From Dyadobacter sp. (lineage in GTDB: Bacteria > Bacteroidota > Bacteroidia > Cytophagales > Spirosomataceae): a DNA stretch of 64,000 nt. The stretch lies in contig NZ_JAGIAS010000001.1 of NCBI RefSeq assembly GCF_017744695.1, forward strand, positions 463,013-527,012. Direction: 5' to 3'. Position 1 is the first letter of the stretch. Each line of letters begins with the position of its first letter. Below, one piece after another: positions 34,635 through 44,225 of this stretch. Both the position numbers and the translations under genes were made by a program. The notes beneath the pieces are model-generated. The model was not told the DNA's origin. It saw nothing but the letters and a program-made list of their open reading frames with translations, and did not search any database.

Positions 34635-37600
34635 ATGCGACTCACGCGATTGCTACCAGTTCCGCTCCTGTTAAACGTTTGGCTCGGGGTCCTCAACCCC
34701 GGTGTCGCCCAGGTACTGGCCTCGGCCCAGTTACGAATCGAGAAAACACCCTCGAAAAAACAACCCGCCACACGGGCATTAAAAGACGTGCTAAGGGAAT
34801 TGCAGGCCCATTACCGTGTCGACATCGTCTTTTTCGATCACAGTGTCAACGGCTTAACCGTCCGTGCAGACAAGGTCAACTACAAAGCGCCCCTTGAAAA
34901 AAACATCTCCGGCATATTGAAGCCCCTGGGTTTGACTTATAAACGGACCAACGATGGCGGATACATGGTGATGGAAAAAGCGCCCGGGGAAAAGGCAAAA
35001 ATCAACACGTACGTAGTCCCTTCGTTCTTTGGTGTATCTAATCAGAGAAATTTGATCTACACCGCTTCCATGGCCCTGCCGGCGGTGAAGAAAGTGGTGG
35101 TAGAAAAAACCATCACGGGGCAGGTCACCGGCGATGACGGCGGGGCTCTGCCGGGTGTCAGCATCGTGGTGAAGGGCACTACGCATGGTACCACCGCGGA
35201 TGAGAATGGCCGTTACCGGCTGGCGACCACCGAGGACTCCCCTACGCTCATTTTCAGTTTCGTGGGGTACACCAGTCGCGAGGTGGTTGTCGGCAACCAA
35301 TCCGTGATCGACGTTCGGTTGTCGGTCGATAACAAGGCCCTCGACGAGGTCGTGATCATCGGTTACGGAGATAGCAAACGAGAGGACCTGACCGGGTCCG
35401 TGTCTTCGATTAATGTCGAAAAGGATCTTAAAAATACACCCGCGACACGCGTAGACCAGATGTTACAGGGACGTATGGCCGGGGTTTACATCAAATCTAC
35501 CAATGGCGCACCCGGCAGCCCTACGACAATCCGGGTTAGGGGATCGAGGTCTATCAGCGCTACCAACGAGCCGATTTACGTCATCGACGGCATTGTCGAC
35601 CCCAGCGGCACGAACCTCAATTCCATCAATCCTGCCGACATAGAGAGTATCGATGTCCTGAAAGATGCATCCACCACGGCTATTTACGGTTCCCGCGCGG
35701 CCAATGGTGTGGTGCTCGTAACTACCAAAAAAGGAAAGGCAGGCCGGAACGATTTCCGTTTTTCTACCAGTCACGGCGTATCGCAGTTGCCCCGAAAACT
35801 CGATCTGATGCACACCCGCGAGTTTGCTGAGTTCATCAACGAAGCACGGATTGACGCAAAAATGCCTATTGTTTATCCGAATGTCGATTCCATCGTCAAT
35901 CTGAGAGGCGAAAGAGGAACCGACTGGATGAATGCCGTTACCCGAACGGCCCCTTTTTCGACCTATGATCTTTCGGCATCGGGCGGGGCGAGCGGCGACC
36001 GCGGGTATACCTATTTTTTGTCGGGTAATGTACTGGATCAGAAGGGGATCATCAGAAATACCGGCTTTCAGCGCTACCAGGGTCGCCTGAATTTCACCAA
36101 AAACCTTTCTTCCAAAGTCGACCTGGGGATTAATCTGAATATAAGCCGTGAAAAAAGGCAGATTACCAGTATCGCACTGGGTGCCAACAGCAACTGGGCG
36201 TCGTCGTACCTCTACCTGCCGCCGACCATGCCGGTTTACAAACCTGACGGTTCCTATGAAACTTTCAATCCGATCTGGTATTCGGGTGGGCATATCGACA
36301 ACCCTGTCGCGATCACGGACAAAGTAAAAAACAGCCAGGTCGCCAACAATGTGATTGGAAACTTTTATCTGCAATATGAACCGATCCGCGGACTAAAATT
36401 GAAATCGACGCTGGGAATCAATTTCATCAACCAGCGCGGCGACACTTACAGCCCGTCCGACATGCCTACCAAAATTCTCAACAACGCCATGTACGGATCG
36501 GCATCATCGGATATTTACAACACAACCAGCCTGATTAACGAGAACACGGCGAACTATTCCACGAGCATCGGCAAGCATCACATCGATTTCCTGATCGGCA
36601 ACAGCTACCAATCCAGGAAAGTCGACCGGCTGTATGCATCGGGTGGCCAGCTCACCAACGACATTACCCAATACAACAACCTCGGCCTGACGGAACAGGC
36701 GTACAGGGGCATTGCTTCCAATCTCGACGAAAATACGATCGTCTCTTTCCTCGGCCGTATCAATTATGATTATAAAAAACGGTATTACCTGACGCTCACA
36801 GGCCGCCGCGACGGCGCGTCCAACTTTGCGGCAGGCAAAAAGTGGGGCTTTTTTCCGTCGGGCGCCATCAAATGGCGGGTATCCGCCGAGCCTTTTTATG
36901 AGACCTCCCGGATCAAACACTTCATTTCAGACCTTTCCCTTCGGTTGACTTATGGTGTTTCAGGAAACCAGGGGATTGTCAACTATCAGTCGCTGGCGTC
37001 GTTGAATGCCAACAGTAACTCCTACATTTTTGGTGGCACGCAGGCCCTGGGGTACACGCAAGGTAACCTCATGAACGACAAACTTACCTGGGAAACCACC
37101 GGTCAGCTGGATGCCGGTCTGGACTTCGAACTTTTTAACGGCAGGATCAATCTCGTGGCTGATTACTACCGGATGCTGAGCAAAAATCTGCTGCTTACCG
37201 TACAGGTCCCCTCGCAAACAGGGTATTCCTCGCGCCTGGTTAATCTCGGGAAATCTTTGAATGAAGGTTTTGATTTTTCGATCAGCGGGGATGTGATCCG
37301 GCGCAACGACTTCAGCTGGAATGCCGTGATCAATATCTCGACCAACCGCCAGGAGGTAACGGACATCGGGCCGCTTACCAAGGTAGCACTCGATGCCGGA
37401 TTCGGCTATGGTGTGATTACCAGTTACCTGGAAAAGGGCATCCCTATCGGGGCCAACTACGGTGTCGAATATGCCGGCACATGGAAAAACCAGGCTGAAA
37501 TCGACGCCGAGCTGCAAAAGGCCGCTGGCAACAGGACCTACGTATCTGCCGCCAGCTTTTACAAACCCGGTGGCCCGCGGTATCTGGATTACAACCACGA

Positions 37601-38132
37601 TGGGGTGCTGAACACCGTGGACTACCACTACCTTGCACCGGCTAACCCCAAAGTTTACGGCGGCTTCGGAAGCACACTGAGCTACAAGCGACTGTCGCTC
37701 GATTTCTTTTTCCAGTTCAGCCAGGGGCACAAGATGTATAACGGGCAGGAGTTTTTCATGGGGACCGGTGCCTATCTGACCAACCAGTTCAGGTATATGG
37801 TTAACCGCTGGTCGGAAAGAAACCCTGACTCGGACATCCCGGCCGTCAACTCACGTGATAATATCCCCACGAGCCGTTTTCTGCACGATGCTTCGATGCT
37901 CCGGCTCAAATCGGCGCAGATCAGCTACAACCTGGGCGGGCTTTTCCTGAAAAAAGTCATCAAAGACATGCGGGTTTATGTAAGCGGCTCCAACCTGTTT
38001 TTGCTGACCAAATACAATGGTTTTGACCCCGAAGTCAACAACGGAGGCGGGAGTTCCACGATCATCGCGGCGGATAACGGGAGTTACCCTAATGCCCGTG
38101 TCGCTACATTCGGTTTAAATGTTTCGTTCTAA
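34635..38132 (+). CDS. SusC-family TonB-dependent transporter with STN signalling domain
   Basis: A protein of 1165 residues from the ATG at 34635 (MRLTRLLPVPLLLNVW, a signal peptide; an in-frame TTG lies 7 codons upstream). The STN (secretin/TonB N-terminal) domain spans about residues 45-120 (LKDVLRELQAHYRVDIVFF), followed by a carboxypeptidase-like domain (ITGQVTGDDGGALPGVSIVV). The TonB-box region is LDEVVIIGYGDSKRED. The plug has MLQGRMAGVYI and VLKDASTTAIYGSRAANGVV. The barrel ends ARVATFGLNVSF. The STN domain marks it as a transducer to the FecR encoded just upstream. It pairs with the SusD gene that starts about 20 bp later. The imported substrate is unknown. Confidence 0.96.
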   Translation: MRLTRLLPVPLLLNVWLGVLNPGVAQVLASAQLRIEKTPSKKQPATRALKDVLRELQAHYRVDIVFFDHSVNGLTVRADKVNYKAPLEKNISGILKPLGLTYKRTNDGGYMVMEKAPGEKAKINTYVVPSFFGVSNQRNLIYTASMALPAVKKVVVEKTITGQVTGDDGGALPGVSIVVKGTTHGTTADENGRYRLATTEDSPTLIFSFVGYTSREVVVGNQSVIDVRLSVDNKALDEVVIIGYGDSKREDLTGSVSSINVEKDLKNTPATRVDQMLQGRMAGVYIKSTNGAPGSPTTIRVRGSRSISATNEPIYVIDGIVDPSGTNLNSINPADIESIDVLKDASTTAIYGSRAANGVVLVTTKKGKAGRNDFRFSTSHGVSQLPRKLDLMHTREFAEFINEARIDAKMPIVYPNVDSIVNLRGERGTDWMNAVTRTAPFSTYDLSASGGASGDRGYTYFLSGNVLDQKGIIRNTGFQRYQGRLNFTKNLSSKVDLGINLNISREKRQITSIALGANSNWASSYLYLPPTMPVYKPDGSYETFNPIWYSGGHIDNPVAITDKVKNSQVANNVIGNFYLQYEPIRGLKLKSTLGINFINQRGDTYSPSDMPTKILNNAMYGSASSDIYNTTSLINENTANYSTSIGKHHIDFLIGNSYQSRKVDRLYASGGQLTNDITQYNNLGLTEQAYRGIASNLDENTIVSFLGRINYDYKKRYYLTLTGRRDGASNFAAGKKWGFFPSGAIKWRVSAEPFYETSRIKHFISDLSLRLTYGVSGNQGIVNYQSLASLNANSNSYIFGGTQALGYTQGNLMNDKLTWETTGQLDAGLDFELFNGRINLVADYYRMLSKNLLLTVQVPSQTGYSSRLVNLGKSLNEGFDFSISGDVIRRNDFSWNAVINISTNRQEVTDIGPLTKVALDAGFGYGVITSYLEKGIPIGANYGVEYAGTWKNQAEIDAELQKAAGNRTYVSAASFYKPGGPRYLDYNHDGVLNTVDYHYLAPANPKVYGGFGSTLSYKRLSLDFFFQFSQGHKMYNGQEFFMGTGAYLTNQFRYMVNRWSERNPDSDIPAVNSRDNIPTSRFLHDASMLRLKSAQISYNLGGLFLKKVIKDMRVYVSGSNLFLLTKYNGFDPEVNNGGGSSTIIAADNGSYPNARVATFGLNVSF

Positions 38133-38150
38133 TTCATGCTCATTATCAAG

Positions 38151-39653
38151 ATGAAAATCCAACTAAAGGCCGGGAAAATATACGCATTCCTGCTCATACT
38201 GACCGGCGGCATTTTTCTACAAGGATGCGATAACGCTTTGAACGAAGATCCAAAAACGTTTATAGCGCCGGACAATTTTTTCACCAATGCCGACCAGTGT
38301 ACCCAGGCAGTGAACGGCGTTTACTCATCCCTGTATGGCGTTTATGGCGCTACGGCGTTCTGGTCGATGACCGAGCTTGGGACCGACCTCTCGTTCAGCA
38401 CAGACGCTAATAACCTTGTGCCCAACGACTTTACATTCAATTCGGGGAACACCGGGACGGGCGGAATGTGGGGGACATTATACGGTGCCATCAAAAACAG
38501 TAATATGGTGATTGCCCGGGTATCGAAAGCGCCTATCGACGAAAAAATCAAAGCGCGGCTTGTGGGCGAAACGAAGTTCCTTCGGGCATTGTGGTATTTT
38601 ATTTTGACCAATACATTTGGCGATGTACCGCTCTGGACCGACGAACTGGACATAGATGCCGTAAGCCAGCTTCCGCGCGCCCCGCTTGCAGATGTACGCG
38701 CGCAAATCGTAAAAGACCTGAGCGAAGCCGTGGAAGCGCTTCCATTGACTACGAGCGCCGGCGACGCGGGCAGGGTAACCCAGGGAGCCGCGTTGACGCT
38801 CCTGGCCAAAGTATATTTATACAACCAGGATTGGGCCAACGCACAAAAGACCGCATTGCGGGTGGTTGAAAGCGGCAAGTATTCCCTGCTTCCCAGCTAT
38901 GCCGATGTTTTCGACATCTGGAACCGGAATAAAAACAATGCGGAATCTATTTTCGCCGTGCAATTCCTGCGCAACGCGGCTACATCCAACAACGTCCGGA
39001 CCCACCAGCTGGTGAACTACTACATGCCCACGCGTGATGCGGGATTGAGCACCTACGCGGGGGTTGATTTTGGTAAATATGTAATCGACGGATGGCATGT
39101 TTACATCCCCACAGCCAAACTGGTGGATATGTTTGAACCCAACGACCTGCGCAGGGAGGTTGTGCTCGGTTATGGCTACAATGGCCAGAAGTTCAAAACC
39201 TGGCCTAAGGAAAATCACCCCTGGTATGGCCCCAAATTCTGGGACCTGGAAGCCAATGCGCAGGCGAGCGGCAAGAACCTGTATGTGCTCCGGTATGCCG
39301 ATGTACTGCTAATGCTGGCGGAAGCCTATAACGAACAGGGGAACACAGCCGAATGTGCAAAATGGATGAACGAAACAAGAAAACGTGCGGGATTGAAACC
39401 ATTGGTGGCCGGACTTTCCAAAGACAATCTGCGGGAGGCAATCATGAAAGAACGTGCCGTTGAATTCGTGGGGGAATACCAGCGCAGACCGGACCTGGTA
39501 AGGTGGGGAAAACTGCTCGAAGCCGTCAAGTCCGTGGCAGACGACAATCCGGTAGGCGCCGCCAATATCAAGCCATTTCATAATTATTACCCGATTTCCG
39601 CCGACGAGATTATCAAAAACCCCAATCTGGTGCAGACTGCCGGGTACCAATGA
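38151..39653 (+). CDS. SusD/RagB-family glycan-binding lipoprotein
   Basis: A protein of 500 residues from the ATG at 38151, which opens a lipoprotein signal (MKIQLKAGKIYAFLLILTGG, lipobox LQGC, acylated Cys at about residue 26). An ATG at 38136 is in frame but would add five residues before the signal's basic region. Typical SusD features follow: NEDPKTFIAPDNFF near the start, the TPR helix FLRALWYFILTNTFGDVPLW, the late helix RYADVLLMLAEAYNEQGN, and the C-terminal YYPISADEIIKNPNLVQTAG. It forms the surface lid of the SusC encoded upstream. A strong terminator 30 bp past its stop ends the sigma-FecR-SusC-SusD locus. Confidence 0.95.
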   Translation: MKIQLKAGKIYAFLLILTGGIFLQGCDNALNEDPKTFIAPDNFFTNADQCTQAVNGVYSSLYGVYGATAFWSMTELGTDLSFSTDANNLVPNDFTFNSGNTGTGGMWGTLYGAIKNSNMVIARVSKAPIDEKIKARLVGETKFLRALWYFILTNTFGDVPLWTDELDIDAVSQLPRAPLADVRAQIVKDLSEAVEALPLTTSAGDAGRVTQGAALTLLAKVYLYNQDWANAQKTALRVVESGKYSLLPSYADVFDIWNRNKNNAESIFAVQFLRNAATSNNVRTHQLVNYYMPTRDAGLSTYAGVDFGKYVIDGWHVYIPTAKLVDMFEPNDLRREVVLGYGYNGQKFKTWPKENHPWYGPKFWDLEANAQASGKNLYVLRYADVLLMLAEAYNEQGNTAECAKWMNETRKRAGLKPLVAGLSKDNLREAIMKERAVEFVGEYQRRPDLVRWGKLLEAVKSVADDNPVGAANIKPFHNYYPISADEIIKNPNLVQTAGYQ

Positions 39654-39682
39654 TGCCCGTGGGTGGTACTCGTTCAAATCAG

Positions 39683-39715
39683 AAGCGGAAGAGCGTGTTG
39701 CTCTTCCGCTTTTTT
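39683..39715 (+). terminator. Rho-independent terminator of the SusCD locus
   Basis: AAGCGGAAGAGC (39683-39694) pairs perfectly with GCTCTTCCGCTT (39700-39711) around a 5-nt loop, followed by a T-run to 39715. It starts 30 bp past the SusD stop. Confidence 0.95.
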
Positions 39716-39810
39716 ATGGGCCTGTGTTTATGGGCCCGTGCTCGTTCGCTCACTAATTGCCCGTTTGTTCGTATCGGCGTAGCCCATTTACGGCCATTTC
39801 AAGGCTATTT

Positions 39811-40170
39811 TCACATAAAGAATTGCTCCGAAATAATCTTTCCGTCAGCCACCGTATACACGCAGAGCTCAGTTAGGTTCTCCCGGTCCCTACCCTTCAT
39901 TTTTATGTCCATCGACAGGACAAAGCAAAACGAATTTCCCGCAATTAGTGGTTCTGAAACGGTAGTGCCATGCCGGGATTCCACCATCGCGCTAAATTTC
40001 CTGTCTTTTTCCATCATCGCTTTCAACCCTTTGGTTTCCTTATCAAAGCCCGGAAATTCAGACGGTTCGATGCTTACCGCATTTTCTGCATACAGCGATT
40101 CAAGAGCTTGCGTAAATTGTTCTTTGCGGCAATGATCCGCCAAACGGGCTGCAATCTGGTCGATAGTCAT
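39811..40170 (-). CDS. SnoaL-like (NTF2-fold) protein
   Basis: A small soluble protein of 119 residues with no signal peptide. The helix-rich start (MTIDQIAARLADHCRKEQFT) leads into LESLYAENAVSIEP, the usual opening of a SnoaL/NTF2-like cone fold, followed by strands and the late ELCVYTVADGKIISEQFF, where V-x-D-G-K-I is a family signature. Members are polyketide cyclases, isomerases or ligand-binding proteins; many Bacteroidota copies sit near stress regulators and their role is unknown. It is single, convergent with the SusCD locus. A broken relative lies at 26181-26238. Confidence 0.85.
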   Translation of the reverse strand: MTIDQIAARLADHCRKEQFTQALESLYAENAVSIEPSEFPGFDKETKGLKAMMEKDRKFSAMVESRHGTTVSEPLIAGNSFCFVLSMDIKMKGRDRENLTELCVYTVADGKIISEQFFM

Positions 40171-40635
40171 AACGATTAGTGATTAGAGATAACAATAGGA
40201 TTCGGATAAAAGACCTCCCTTTCAAATCGGCCAGCAAAAAGTGTTCCTCGATGCCTTGATATCGGTGAGCCCGTCTAATGCGGTGGCTGACTTATGATAT
40301 ATTTTTTTGACAATATTCTACCCCCTATTTGACAAGAAAACGCCCCATCCGTTTCATGACAAATTTTTAATATTACGACGCAGCCAATTCATGGTTGTTG
40401 CCATTCCATTCCGAGGCAACAATGCCTAAAATATGGAAAACATAATTAGTTTTAAATGTGAATGAAATTCATTTTAAATGATCCATTCACATAGTCAATA
40501 TCACGCAATCGATATTGTCATTTACCCCTCCTTTTAAACCAATATTCTATTGGTCTAAAATAATCCGATTCAAGTCAAGCGCACCCTCAAAACAGAAAAG
40601 CAATTGATTTACTCACGGCTTAAACCTCGTAGCAA
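40171..40635. other. Non-coding region with several short inverted repeats
   Basis: About 465 bp without a credible gene. It holds a perfect 9-bp inverted repeat, ATGTGAATG (40456-40464) and CATTCACAT (40484-40492), with the smaller near-palindrome AATGAAATTCATT inside it. Two further small ones lie near TTGTTGCC/GGCAACAA (about 40394-40421) and CCAATA/TATTGG (about 40539-40553). It is AT-rich and probably contained the promoter of the decayed gene that follows. Confidence 0.45.
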
Positions 40636-41158
40636 GTGAAAAAAAAATCTTTGACTGCAAACCATTACTTCAAACAACATTTTTAATTTTCATGTATTTG
40701 TCCGGTATTCCCTTTGCCTCAGCGCAAGAACCTACACCATTTGCTTGTTCCAGCCTTGCTTATCAAGTGAGCGGGCCCAATACCGAAAATTCGAATCTTT
40801 ATAGCTACAATGTCACCACAGGCGCCTGAACCTTGCTGGGAGCATTGCCGGCGAGAGTTAACTCGATAGGTTACAACACGTGGAACAATTATCCGAGTAG
40901 TGACTTTCGGAAAATGGCGCTGTTACTCATACCTACCCTAATCCTGCAACCGATGATTTGACCATCGACGGGTTAGGCGGCGCGGAAACGATTAAAATCC
41001 TGGACACTTCCGGGCGCACACTGATCGAAGACCTCATTCATCAAGGCGAAACCAGGAAAACCGTTAACATTCGGTCTCTTCCGAATGGAATATACCTGAT
41101 CAACATTCAAACGCCCGATGGCTATTCTGTTTCACAAAAGGTGATTAAGGGAAAATAG
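40636..41158 (+). pseudogene. Decayed T9SS-exported propeller-type gene
   Basis: Three lesions split a readable gene. A GTG start at 40636 reads VKKKSLTANHYFKQHF and then stops in a T-run at about 40680; adding one T restores a signal peptide that continues LIFMYLSGIPFASAQ. The mature part (SLAYQVSGPNTENSNLYSYN, 40754 onward) meets a TGA at 40827-40829 and continues TLLGALPARVNSIGYN. A second frame change near 40925 leads into an intact type A T9SS sorting domain (YPNPATDDLTIDG ... VSQKVIKGK) ending at 41158. The mature part resembles residues 500-530 of the intact protein encoded at 41520 (TTLYDVNYSSNP, SIYNAIGFNP). The length is also far below a normal cargo protein. Sequencing error could explain one lesion, but hardly three. 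Confidence 0.75.
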
Positions 41159-41519
41159 TTTTCTAATTGAGGATGAGAAAGGACGTGTGATAGAAAGGGA
41201 AAACCGGTATAAAGTAACTGTGAATTTTTGAAAACATTTAAAACGGGGCATTTTTCGCCCCGTTTTGCATTAACCTTTACTGGCGGAGATACGAAATCAC
41301 ATATTAAAATACATCAAGCCCAAAAAACCACCCCAAGTTGACAATTTCTTCCCCCATTGATATAGCTAAAAATCGAGTATTTAGCAATCGTATATCGATA
41401 AATCACAAGCAGGACATGCATCAAGCTTTTTTGAAGAAATCCGAACGGAATTAATAACTGCCGCAACCCTGTATTTATCCGAATGCTAAAACAATTTTTA
41501 TTCTAATCAGTAAATTTCT
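41159..41519. other. Intergenic region between the T9SS pseudogene and its paralogue
   Basis: These 361 bp hold the terminator at 41240-41266 and then about 250 bp of AT-rich DNA that must contain the promoter of the T9SS protein gene at 41520. I found no exact TAnnTTTG there. Confidence 0.5.
41240..41266 (+). terminator. Rho-independent terminator after the T9SS pseudogene
   Basis: AAAACGGGGC (41240-41249) pairs exactly with GCCCCGTTTT (41257-41266) around a 7-nt loop, 82 bp past the pseudogene's last codon. Its survival suggests that the gene decayed recently. Confidence 0.88.
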
Positions 41520-44207
41520 ATGGTTAACTACTACTCTTCACAAAGCAGCTTGATAAAAAGTGTCAGCTGCATTGCTTACGCTGTGCTATTTGTTTTGATG
41601 GCTTTTGCTTTTAGCAATGCCCAGCCCTGCCCTGTTCTGGATGGAGGCACACGATATTTTTGGTTTACAGGTACCGAGAATAACCGTTTCTTCTTCCCCG
41701 CTACGCTACCCGCGGGGAAAAGTGGGGACCCTCATTGTACTGCTGGAAGATTCGTAACTGAAGAGCCGAAGAATGCAGTATATCCGCTCCGTACAGTTAC
41801 TATTAATCCCGAATTTACTGACGGGACTGTTGGCCGGGCTGTGCTGCGATTCGACCTTCTGGATATGTCCGGTACTTCTGCCACGATCAAAGTATATCCG
41901 GGGACTCTTGCTACTGGCGTTCCTGCGGAAGTAATTAATAGTACCAATGCAAGTTCTTATCTATTGCAAACACGTGTTTACAATGGCCCGGTCACCGTTA
42001 CTTTTGAGAGCCCGACGGCTGGATCAAGCGGTGATTTTAATGTCAGAATCACTTACACGACGGGAGATCAGGTTGTAACCTCGCCATTCGGTTTTCAGGT
42101 GGCTTATTGGACTAATTTCATCACACCTAATTCCTATATCGCTCTTGAAAATTATCCGGATTGGGCTGTCCCAATCGCTACTGCCTATTTTAACGATTCA
42201 AAGCAATTGGTTTCTTCGCAAATATCTTTTTGTACCGATTACGGTGAGGACGCACCATCAATAGGCAATGCTAACTATCCAGGCGAGTTTGTCTTTCATC
42301 CTACTGCACGTCCTGACTATAATGAAAATGGGACAGTGGAGCCAATTGATGCAATTGTAGCAGCAAGAATGGTGTATATTTTATCACACGCCCCCCAGCC
42401 AATTTCGGATTTTGCAAATTTCATGGCCGTACAAAGTGCCATAGACGCGACCAATATTAATCCGAACATCAAATATGCGGGTCTTGCCGGGGAGGCTTAC
42501 GATGCTATCCAATCTCTTCCTTCCCCTATCGAACCAGATTTCTCAATTGCAGGTCCCGGCACCAGTGTGCCAGCCGGAATTGCCCAGAATTTTGTAGTGG
42601 ACCTCACCAATGATGGCGGGCACGTCAGGGTGTTTAGGCTGGAAGTTCCCGCGGGTGTTACCATTAATTCGGTAACAGGCTCAGGTGTGACTTATGACTC
42701 GGTGAACAAAACCATTACTTTCGCCTCCTCACCTGCTACGGCAACAGTTTCAGTAACCAGTGCAGTAGCCGGAGCTGCCACGGTGCGCGTCGTATATGAT
42801 CAGCCCAACTTTTGGAATGTAAATAACCTGATTGTATACGAACCATGCGATTCCTACCCAAAATCCGCTTATCAGGGATTTTTGGGCATTAGCAATGGCG
42901 AAAGCCCCAAACCATTCCGCGAAGCATCGGCAACGTGGTTAGAGGCACCCGAAGTACCTGCGTTCGTTTGCAGCGACTCGCAAATTCTTTATTCAGGATC
43001 CCCAGGCGGTACAACTACGCTCTATGATGTGAATTATAGCTCCAATCCTCTTACCCGAACCCCGATTGGTGCTTCGGCAGCAAGCATATACAATGCGATC
43101 GGTTTTAATCCTGTGGATGGTCTCGTATACGGTATTCTCAGCGAGCTGGGCGCGAATTCAAATCATTTGATCAGAATAGACAGTACTGGTAGTGTCGTAG
43201 ACCTCGGAGCAGTTACAGGTCTTCCTGTTCAGAACACAACCGAATACAATGCGGGTGATTTTGATAATGCCGGTTTCTTGTATGTGATGCATAATAATAG
43301 TAGTAGCATCTATAAAATAGATGTAATCAATAAGACTTCCACCGCTACTTCTCTAAGTCCGGCAACCGCTATCTCTTTATCGGATGTTGCGTATCATAAC
43401 GGCCTCTTTTATGGCGTAAGGAACAGCAATAGTCAATTGGTTTCAATCGACCCGGCAACAGGCGCGGTAACTGATATTGGAACCGCATTTGGAACAGGTG
43501 TTTTCGGGGCGCTGATGGGTGGTTGTAATGGCATTTTCGGAATTGCCAATAATGGCGGATTCTATCAATTTGATATTACCACAGGTACAAGGGCCAAATT
43601 AGCCGATACGCCTTCCGCCCTATCAGGTGTCGACGGCGCTCATTGCCACACCGCGTGTATCGATACGGCCCCTCTACCTGTAAAACTCGTCGGTTTCACA
43701 GCAGTAAGCGAAGGCTCTGCCGCCAGTCTTACCTGGTCTACTACTGAAGAAGTAAACAGTAGCTATTTTGGCATAGAACATAGTGGGGATGCCAAAAGCT
43801 GGACTACCCTGAGTACGGTAAAATCTTATGGAGAAAGCGTGATTAAACGTGATTACCACTATACACATACTATGCTTTCAGCAGGTATCAATTACTACCG
43901 CCTCAAAATGGTGGATCTGGATGGTACGTTTGCTTACAGCCAAATCAGATCACTTAGAAATGATCAGTCCGTAAGTAATTTGAAGGCTTATCCAAATCCG
44001 GTGGTGAACGGGAAATTAAGCATCGATATTTCGGGTACCGGCTCCTATCAAGCAGAAGTGTACAGCCTGAGTGGTGTGCGTGTCATGCAATACAACCTGG
44101 GAACGAACCGTGAGTTAAACGTGGCTACATTAGGCGCGGGCATGTACGTGTTGCACATCAAGTCTGCGACCGGAGACGTTCACACGAGAACATTTGTAGT
44201 GAAATAA
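41520..44207 (+). CDS. Large T9SS-exported protein with dockerin-like loop and propeller-like domain
   Basis: A protein of 895 residues. The signal peptide ends near residue 35 (AVLFVLMAFAFSNAQ). Residues of about 40-240 form a beta-rich region. A calcium-loop motif DYNENGTVEPID (266-277) followed by the helix AIVAARMVYIL resembles one half of a dockerin type I repeat. Residues of about 340-440 form a beta-sandwich. Residues of about 490-710 carry repeats such as TLYDVNYSSNP, IGFNPVDGLVYGIL, IYKIDVINKTS and QLVSIDPATGAV, a propeller-like DUF6923 type. The linker LPVKLVGFTAVSEGSAASL and a type A T9SS sorting domain (about 820-895) follow. It is surface-exposed or secreted; partner and function are unknown. 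A decayed relative lies directly upstream. Confidence 0.85.
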   Translation: MVNYYSSQSSLIKSVSCIAYAVLFVLMAFAFSNAQPCPVLDGGTRYFWFTGTENNRFFFPATLPAGKSGDPHCTAGRFVTEEPKNAVYPLRTVTINPEFTDGTVGRAVLRFDLLDMSGTSATIKVYPGTLATGVPAEVINSTNASSYLLQTRVYNGPVTVTFESPTAGSSGDFNVRITYTTGDQVVTSPFGFQVAYWTNFITPNSYIALENYPDWAVPIATAYFNDSKQLVSSQISFCTDYGEDAPSIGNANYPGEFVFHPTARPDYNENGTVEPIDAIVAARMVYILSHAPQPISDFANFMAVQSAIDATNINPNIKYAGLAGEAYDAIQSLPSPIEPDFSIAGPGTSVPAGIAQNFVVDLTNDGGHVRVFRLEVPAGVTINSVTGSGVTYDSVNKTITFASSPATATVSVTSAVAGAATVRVVYDQPNFWNVNNLIVYEPCDSYPKSAYQGFLGISNGESPKPFREASATWLEAPEVPAFVCSDSQILYSGSPGGTTTLYDVNYSSNPLTRTPIGASAASIYNAIGFNPVDGLVYGILSELGANSNHLIRIDSTGSVVDLGAVTGLPVQNTTEYNAGDFDNAGFLYVMHNNSSSIYKIDVINKTSTATSLSPATAISLSDVAYHNGLFYGVRNSNSQLVSIDPATGAVTDIGTAFGTGVFGALMGGCNGIFGIANNGGFYQFDITTGTRAKLADTPSALSGVDGAHCHTACIDTAPLPVKLVGFTAVSEGSAASLTWSTTEEVNSSYFGIEHSGDAKSWTTLSTVKSYGESVIKRDYHYTHTMLSAGINYYRLKMVDLDGTFAYSQIRSLRNDQSVSNLKAYPNPVVNGKLSIDISGTGSYQAEVYSLSGVRVMQYNLGTNRELNVATLGAGMYVLHIKSATGDVHTRTFVVK

Positions 44208-44225
44208 AAGGCTTATTATTAGTGC

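Noticed and set aside
35463..37730. Long minus-strand frames (303 and 256 codons) opposite the SusC gene
   Set aside because: Antisense shadows of a GC-rich gene; the SusC on the plus strand is complete.
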